Source: Athripsodes cinereus
Taxonomy: Eukaryota > Arthropoda > Insecta > Trichoptera > Leptoceridae
Direction of reading: 5' to 3'
Assembly (NCBI GenBank): GCA_947579605.1
Contig: OX388322.1
Location: 2,666,001 to 2,730,000, forward strand
DNA: 64,000 nucleotides
Position 1 is the first letter of the stretch. Every line of letters begins with the position of its first letter. The notes under the pieces were generated by a model. That model did not search any database. It had not been told where the DNA came from and worked only from the letters and a program-made list of their open reading frames with translations. This document shows, piece after piece, positions 36,801 through 45,800 of this stretch. The translations under genes and the position numbers were made by a program.

Positions 36801-39800
36801 ACTGTGTTGGGATTGAGAATTTTGATTTGTTTTTTTTTGTGTATTTTACAACATGAAAAAGGCTCACGCTGTGTATACGTAAAATAAATAAAACAAAAAT
36901 ATTTAGAAAAGATATCAGTAATCATATTATTTTTTTTAAAGTTTGTGGGTTCGATTCCCAGAGCGAACAAAATATTTCTGTTAGTTTTTCGAAATTGAAT
37001 TGATGTGCATAATTCATCTAGAATGATTTAAATCCAAAAATGATTAACATTTCCACTTCTGAGCAAATGAAATGCAGTTTCTGACACTCGAACTTGATTA
37101 TAACAAAAAAATCAACTCAAGATATAAAATACATGAAAGTGAATACTGACCCAAATTTTCTGTTGCATATCTGACAGACGTGCTGTTTGAGAGACATCTC
37201 TTTGTGCTGGAACTTTGTGTGAATGCGGAATGTCTTCAAATTATCAAACACCGCACCATTACACGCTACACACTTATACTCCTGGATGCTCACATCATCA
37301 TTTGTGTGTTTCTCTGGAAATCAACACATAAATAAAATCAACTGACAATACATACATGTGTTTGAAGTATAGTAGACTTATGTCCAGTTTCGTAAAAATG
37401 AAAAAGTCACTTTAAATGTTTTCGAAAATACAAACATCTAGTAATAACCACAGTAATTCATAATAACCAATTTTGACACGTCACATTTATCTTTATGGAA
37501 CCGGCAGTTATTTATTTATTCTTTGCTGTACATTGATTGAAAACAATGTCACCATTTATTTAACAAACCTCACGATAATGTACACGCTCATTAAATGTTG
37601 GTTGTTCATGATTTTTTGTTCAAAATCATCATCATCATCGCCCTCAACGGTCCTCTTGGGAGCACAGGGCAGAAACCAGCCTTCAGAGTGTCTCTGTGCA
37701 AATTGCGGCACCTCTTCCCACGACATTCCCTGCGCTCTGATATTGTTGTCATAGGAACAGTGTATTCTGAAAGAGGGCCGACGAAACCCTTGCAAACGGA
37801 AGAACAGCGCTCTTTTTGGCCAACTTTCATTGAGCATTCTCAAAACATGTCCCAGCCAGGACCATCGTCTCTCCTGTATTACGGAGATTACAGGTCTCTG
37901 CTGGGTGCGCCGGCGCACAGCATCATTTATAACATGTTCATACCATTTGACATCCAAAATCAACAAATTTGTTCAAAAATAACACTGTAATCATGCCTCA
38001 GTCACCGTATTAACCAAACCTGGCTCCCTTTCTGTTACCAATACTGAAAAGACCTATAAAAGGATGGAGATTGCTGGAAAGAGCTCATATCAGAAGGCAT
38101 TTGAGGATTGTATCTGAGGGAGATTACTATGAAGTGTACAAAATAGATATTGATAAATAAAAAAAATTAATAAGTCACCTTACTTATTGAACAAACCTCG
38201 CATTTTGTGATATTAAAAGATTGGTCTTTTTCTTACCCAGATGATGGTTGAGCTCCGTTCTTTTGGAGAAAACTTCCCCACAGTGGCAGATGTGCATGGT
38301 GATGTTATGAATGACTCTCATGTGCTGCATCAGTACCTTGCATGATCCAAAGAAGGTCTTATTCTCCGTGCTTTTATCATCTTCTGAAATTAATACAATG
38401 AAATAAAATAAGAAAAGTTGCTTCCGAAGCAGCAGATCAATGATCTACTACAGTAGGAAAAAGAAGAAGAGCATTAAAAAATAACCGATCGGTAAATAAT
38501 TAATGCTGAATTCGTCAACTCAGATTTGATCGGTTGAATTTTGTTACAATAATAAATAATTTTAGCTTGATAATCAAATCAAATTATTGCTAAAGAAGTG
38601 AAATAAAAACCTAGATCTGATCGGTTAGATTGTGATTTATAAAGAACTTATCAGTTAGAATTATAATATGACTGGATCAGGAAGATGGGCAGTCAAAATT
38701 AAGAATCAATTTGTTATAATAATAAATTAATTTTGAGCCTGATCAAAACTAAGTTCTGATCAATTAAAACCGATCCAACTGAATGAATAAGGTAAGATTT
38801 CAGTTAAAAATTGATTGCACAATACCCACAACTTGATAATCACATCTGACTTGTCTTGTAGAATCCACGCAAAGATTAGTGGTGTCCCACTATTCTACAA
38901 ATTTTTGAGTGACATATAAAAAGAAAGTATTCAGCCCCGGGAAAAAACATTTACATCTTCAATTTAGTGATGAGGAATGACTTCTATCCTGAATGTCTTA
39001 TATATTTATTTAGTGATGAGGAATGACTGCTATCCTGAATGTCTTATATATTTATTTAGTGATGAGGAATGACTTCTATCCTGAATGTCTTATATATTTA
39101 TTTAGTGATGAGGAATGACTTCTATCCTGAATGTCTTATATATTTATTTAGTGATGAGGAATGACTTCTATCCTGAATGTCTTATATATTTATTACATGT
39201 GGTTGGACTTTGTCTACCCCAATTGTGGGAGATACGGTGATGGGAAAGATATATTAGACTATAAATATAATCGCGGCAACACTCACCTTTTTCGCTTTCC
39301 TTATCCTTTTCAATTGCTGTATCTCTCTCTGCTTCTGTACTCATTTCTTCGCTACTTTTCACAGCACTAGAATCATTATCTTCCTCCTCCTTTCCACCAG
39401 CATCTTTTTTGTCTTTATCTCCGTCACTTATATCTTTGTCGTCGCTTTCCTTTTCCTCCTCCTTTAATGTGACTTTCGTACTGCTCTCTTCCTTATTTTC
39501 GGCATTCTTCTCTTCTATTGTCACATCATCGCCTTCCTCTGATGTTTTCTCCTTGATTTCTTTATCACAAAGCAGACATTGGAATACCCCGTCATCTAAG
39601 CGCTTCACCATCTGGTAGAGAAAGAAGTTTAATCATAGTAACTAGAGATGCAACGTATAGTATATTTGCCAAATACCGAATATTATGCAAGATCATGTGA
39701 TTCAACTTTTGTGCTCCAACATTAATATGTAATAACAAAAATAATATTATGTTGTTTCACTCCATATCAAATTCAATTAATTAATTAGATATTTGAGGAT

Positions 39801-42800
39801 TTATAATGAATCTGCAGCTGAAAATGAAGTAGCAACAATCTATAAGCTATTAGTTCCTTCCAGTTTTACATTTAAACTATTCGGCAGAATACCGAATAAT
39901 AGACTAAATATTCGGTATTCGGCCGAATACTAAAAATGTTGACGAATAAGCAGAATACCGAATAGTTGCCGAATATTCATTCTCTCTAATATTAACATAA
40001 GGGCCTACCCATGCAGGGGGGGGGGGGCAAACTAAGGCAATAGTCCCCTTCTAAAATCTCGAAAATAATAGGAAAGTGGAAAAAATTAGCATTTAAGTAT
40101 GAAAAACTGGCATCAAAATGGAATGCTGCTCCCCTCCAGAATTAGACATATAAGATGACTCTAAAATTATTTTACAAAAACGGGGATATAGTGAAACATT
40201 TCAAATTCCTACACTAAATTAAAAATTTGGTGATGTAGATAGAATTGAGAGAGCCGGAGAAATTGTATTTCATTACCTGATCAAATGATGGTAAGTCTTC
40301 TATAGTGTTGGAGACCTTTTTACTTTGTGGTGAGTTTTGTTTCCCAGATTTCATCCTCATAATCCTCGGCTTCTTTCTAGCTTGTTCTGAAATATAAATT
40401 CAAATGAAATAACAAAACATTCTAATAGATTGAATATTTTAATATCAAACTACTTTTGTAAAAAAAAATACGTAAAATAATAGACGAGAGATGATCTTGG
40501 TAGCGTAGTCGTGTTTTGAGAATGTCTAATGACAGTTGATATGACAGCCAATATTATTTGCTATCAAGCAGGCAACTTAAAACTAATATGCTTGATATCT
40601 ATACATTCAGATGTTACTGTAAATTTTCAAGTCTGTTCTTGAATAGATTGACATTCTCTGCAACAACCAATGCAGCAGGCAACCCGTTCCACTTGCCTAC
40701 AACTCGATTCCCATGGAAGTGATTTCAAAGGTTTTAGGTTAATCTGTCCTGAACCAATTTTAGACTGCGTCCTCCCAAATGCTCGTTCTGATCCTTAGAA
40801 ACATGGTCTTCAGCTCTGGGCTTCTCACACTATGTACTATTACCTTTACAATGATATGAGGGTATCAGAAATGTCATAGAAAGACATGAGTTGATGGGCT
40901 AAGAATCATTAGGAATGGAGGGTGATAGTTTCTTCCCTGTGCTCCAGTGTTGGAGGGCGAAATAACAGGAATTTCAAAATGATTGTGGAAAGAAATTCCA
41001 CTCACACACACACACACACTATGAATGTAAAATGATATTAATACCTGTGACCACAGCCCCCTCCACATTAGAGTCCTCCAAATCCTCTTCTGACATCTCC
41101 ACTTCCTCATTGACAAACTATAACAATAAAAATATGACGATTATTTGGAAAGTAAGGCCTAATTTCTTATAAAACATAAATTACTATACTTCTATACTAT
41201 AAAAATTGCTTGATAAAGTAAAGAATGAGGATATTAGGACAATGAGCGGATGCAAAAAGAGAGTTGTCGATAGAATGCATGTAAATAAGTTACAATGGTT
41301 TGGACATGTGGAACGAATGGATGATGAAGAGGTATTTATCAGAAAGAAGGGTTGTGAGAAAGAGCAGATGTATGAGAGCTACATGGTTCGACCACATGGA
41401 CCAAATTTTCAAGGACGACCATGTGTTATAGTACTAGTACCACACTATACCCTCACGCCGTATCCCAAGCGGGGTAGGCACAGAGAACAGAACTAATAAA
41501 CTTTAATATTTCACAATTATTTTACACCAAAATGTAGGAGACATAAATGATGCCCAATGAAAACTATCAGTTGTCAAAAAATGGAAATGTACATGTATGG
41601 TCATAGTAGTGCACTACAGGTTAAGGCAGTGATTCCCAAAGTTTGCGCCGCGGCTCCCCACGGCGTCGCAAAATATTCAATTAAACAATTCCGCAATTTT
41701 CTTGGAATTCCCAATTCACAAAGTTTTGCGCCAACAATCGTGTATGCTGACAAAATTCCAAGAATTAAGCATTTCAAAAAATAAAGTTTTTTTATTTTTC
41801 AAGAAAGTCAAAAATTTAGAATAAAATCTGATTATTCGGGGAGTTGGAAACCGAAATAGATTGGGAGCCTTTGGGTTAAGGGATATCTCGGGATAAGAGT
41901 TTATTGTTTCAAAGTTGCATTGATTACCTCTCCATCGTAAATGTCCTCAGCTCGTCTCAAAAATCTGAGTGTGCCATCTTCTACTTGTTGTACTAGAATT
42001 GTTCCTTCTTCTAGCGCTATACCTGATGGGAAAAGAAAACATTTAAACATAAAAATCTGAGTGTGCCATCTTCTACTTGTTGTACTAGAATTGTTCCTTC
42101 TTCTAGCGCTATACCTGATGGGAAAAGAAAACATTTAAACATAAAAATCTGAGTGTGCCATCTTCTACTTGTTGTACTAGAATTGTTCCTTCTTCTAGCG
42201 CTATACCTGATGGGAAAAGAAAACATTTAAACATAAAAATCTGAGTGTGCCATCTTCTACTTGTTGTACTAGAATTGTTCCTTCTTCTAGCGCTATACCT
42301 GATGGGAAAAGAAAACATTTAAACATAAAAATCTGAGTGTGCCATCTTCTACTTGTTGTACTAGAATTGTTCCTTCTTCTAGCGCTATACCTGATGGGAA
42401 AAGAAAACATTTAAACATAAAAATCTGAGTGTGCCATCTTCTACTTGTTGTACTAGAATTGTTCCTTCTTCTAGAGCTATACCTGATGAGAAAAAAAAAC
42501 ATTTAAAAATTAATTTTAATAAATAAAATATAAAAATATATTATTGAGCACTGTTTAATCTCCACTATGTTAGGTTAAATTCCGAACGTTTTCGCCTATA
42601 CTTGTAGGCATCTTCAGGGAAACTGAAATCTAAAAATTATGAGGGCTGTTATTCATGTGGTGAGAAGGGTGAAGGTAGTGGGAGGGGTAGTGGGAGGGGT
42701 AATGGTAGATATGGAGGCGGGATGGTTGGCAGGAGTAGGATATACTAACAAAGGAGATGAGGGTGGGAAGTGCTCAATAATATATTTTTATATTTTATTT

Positions 42801-45800
42801 ATTAAAATTAAAAATGGATTTCCACAGCGTAAACACAAAAACTCTTGAATTATTATTTAAAAATTAGTTTGATTCATAAAACTAAAATGATAGTGGATAT
42901 GTTAAATCAAACAATATTATACATTGTAACCTAAAATGTCAAAATTGTAATTTTTATTTATATACTCTTCAAGGGAATTGTTTATTTGTTATGCTACGCT
43001 GCAATGTTTGCCAAAATAACTTATATAAATAACTAGTACACGCGTTATTGTAAATATTTCATACAATGACGTCTGTTGTTCCGAAATTTAACTGAGACGA
43101 CATAGTTTTTACATTTTTAGTTAGTTTATGAAACCCACATTTTACTTTAAATACAAAGGAACTTAATTTTTTATGACTGAGACTGGGTGTAACACTTAGA
43201 AGCTTGAATTTCAAGCAAAAACTCACTTAACAACGGGTCTGAGTCTAGTGTTATTCATAGTGAAAGTAAAAAGTTTTTTACTCTCAATAAAAATAATTAA
43301 TGTTTAATAATACCTGTCGGGTCATCCAATACTTCCATTTGTCCAATGACAAAGTTATCTCCGTCCTCTTCCAAATCGTCCAGAGCTTCCACTCCTTCGT
43401 ACTCTTCCTCCTGTTCCATATCTTCCTCTGTGACACCCTCTCCTGTTGCTGTCATACCCTCACCGCTCTCCTCTGCTTCCTCTTCATCTACTTCTTGCAG
43501 GGAACTGGTGTTGAGACTGTTGCCACTAATGTCATTACTACTTCCCATATCTTTATTGTCTAATAATAATGTTTCGCTAGTTACGGTAGCAGATTTTGAA
43601 TACTCCTTATCGGAAGCGTCTTCTGTTTCCTGTATGAATAAATTTTAAATAGTTATAAGTTTCGAAATAATAATGGTATAATTGTCTGTAACCTTTTAAA
43701 GAGGGATAAAACTTTATTACAAGTAAAAGTACTGCATGAGAGGTAGGCAAGGAGGAGGGATCACCATATTATTCTATCATCACATTCTCCTTTTGTTTCC
43801 TCTACATTCAACTTAATACATACGTACCATCACGCCGCTTCCCTCGCAGGGTAGGCAAACGGATTGAGCGCCACTTCCTTCTATCCTTGCATACATTTTT
43901 CACTTCCGTCACTGTCATACAATTACTCATGCATGCTCTCCTGTTTAATGTGCTCAACACATGACCGTCCTGTAGGATTTGATTAAAAAGATCCTCGGAC
44001 GTCCATGTCTCCGAGCACCATTCCTCTCAGGCAAATATATCTTCTTGGTCTTTCTGTCCACATTCATTCTTTCCACATGCCCAAACCATCTTAACTTATT
44101 TTACTTTATACCATAATGAAAATATTGTATCTCTGTCACAACGCAGCCATTTGACTAGTGTGGCTTGTATCTAATCGTGTACTTTGGTAAATATATTATT
44201 ACAAAATGATATCTTTCATTATGGAACAATCTCAATCCATAAAAAAACATTGATTACATTATGGCATACCTACAAATTAATTTAAATAGGTGACTTGCAG
44301 GGCTACTCTTGACACAATCTAAATACGATCTTAATCTAGTCTTGATCATACGACGCACGAAGGGACTATGGTCAAAAACACCGCGCTACCGGTACCGCAC
44401 AATCGGTATGCGTGTATTTTTGGCTAATAGTCACTTCGTGCGTCGTAAGATTAAGATCGTGTTTAAATTTTGTCAAGAGTAACCCTGCTGGCATCGCGAA
44501 ATAAGCTACAAATAATTTTGAACAGCAAATAAATATAAAAATGTACCTTAGCATCAGTTGCTGTAGTATTTATATTTTGTATAGCAATCTTTCCCTGTTG
44601 ATTGACAACGACAAAATTAGATGGCAACTTCGTGACATTCTTCATGGAAATTACTGGAATCTTTTTCTGGTGTTTGATGGCAGGGATATATTCCTTCTTA
44701 ATCACGATGGGCTGTGGAACGGTAATGGGTGATCTTGAAGACGACGACTCATATTTAATTACTTTGTTAGCAAGTGGTGTGATTGTCTCTGATGTAGACG
44801 ATTTAGGGACTTGCGTGATGTCGTTTTCAGAACCGATTGTTTTAGAAAATTGCTGTAGTATTTCATTTTTGATTTCGTCCATTCTGTCAAAAATAATAAA
44901 ATCATTAATTAATTAGTTAATTTATTAAATCAATAAACGGTCTTAGCCATTTATTTATTTTATTTAATTAATGCAAATATGGAATAAGAATTTTTAGAGG
45001 ATAATGGATGTTAGGGAATGAGTACTTCACAAATGATACTTCATGCCAGCCCTCTCACCAAAGATCAGACCCCCTAGACAAACTGCAATTGGCGATCGAC
45101 TACAAACAAATTTTCGACAATAACCGCAATAATAACGGATAATTACACGGTACATTGTAGGTAGATTGTCGTAAAGTTCGCCAGTAGTCGATCGCCAAGT
45201 GGAGTTTGTCTATGGCCCCTGTAGTTGTCTCTGTAATACAGAAGAGATGATGGTCCTGGCTGGGCAATTTTTTACTGAGAACATTCAACGATAGTCGGCC
45301 AAAAAGATTACAATTCTTCATTCACAAGGTTTTTGATGGCCTGAATGTCTCTTTTTCACAATACAATTGATAATTTTATTGAACACATCAAACAATACAG
45401 ATACAATAATACATAAGACTATTTTATAAAAACTTAAATCTAAACATTTTATTTTTATTTTAACAAATAAACGGCTCACGCCTTTTACAAAATTAAACAT
45501 TATTATACATAGCGTGATAAGAAACAAATTTTATGAATAAGAACAATATCAAACATTTAAATAAATACAAACACAAAAGATAGACTATATTCATCAAAGA
45601 TAGAATATAACATCCTCCTTATAGAGACAAGTCTCGTGTAAAGGAGGGTAATGTTTCTATAACAATGACATCATACTTTCAGAAGTGCTGTGGGAATGGA
45701 TGGCAATTAATAGACTCAAATATGCTCTGAGTAGAGGAGGCTGGTTTCTGATCTGTGATCCTGGGAGCAATTGAAATATTTAATTATAAAATAAATTAAC

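Noticed and set aside
39409..39618. Ser/Leu-rich plus-strand frame
   Set aside because: It is the antisense shadow of the acidic exon 8 of the zinc-finger gene.
40016..40027. Run of 12 G as a G-quadruplex or regulatory signal
   Set aside because: A single homopolymer run; may be a sequencing or slippage effect and nothing around it supports function.
42017..42502. Series of near-identical 69-codon minus-strand open frames
   Set aside because: They are read-throughs of the 92-bp repeat around the exon 5 acceptor, not a gene family.
43346..43648. Ser-rich plus-strand frames at 43300-43648
   Set aside because: Antisense shadows of acidic exon 4.
44298..44487. hAT assignment for the CAGGG-ended MITE
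   Set aside because: The 8-bp flanks do not match, so only 'MITE' was claimed.
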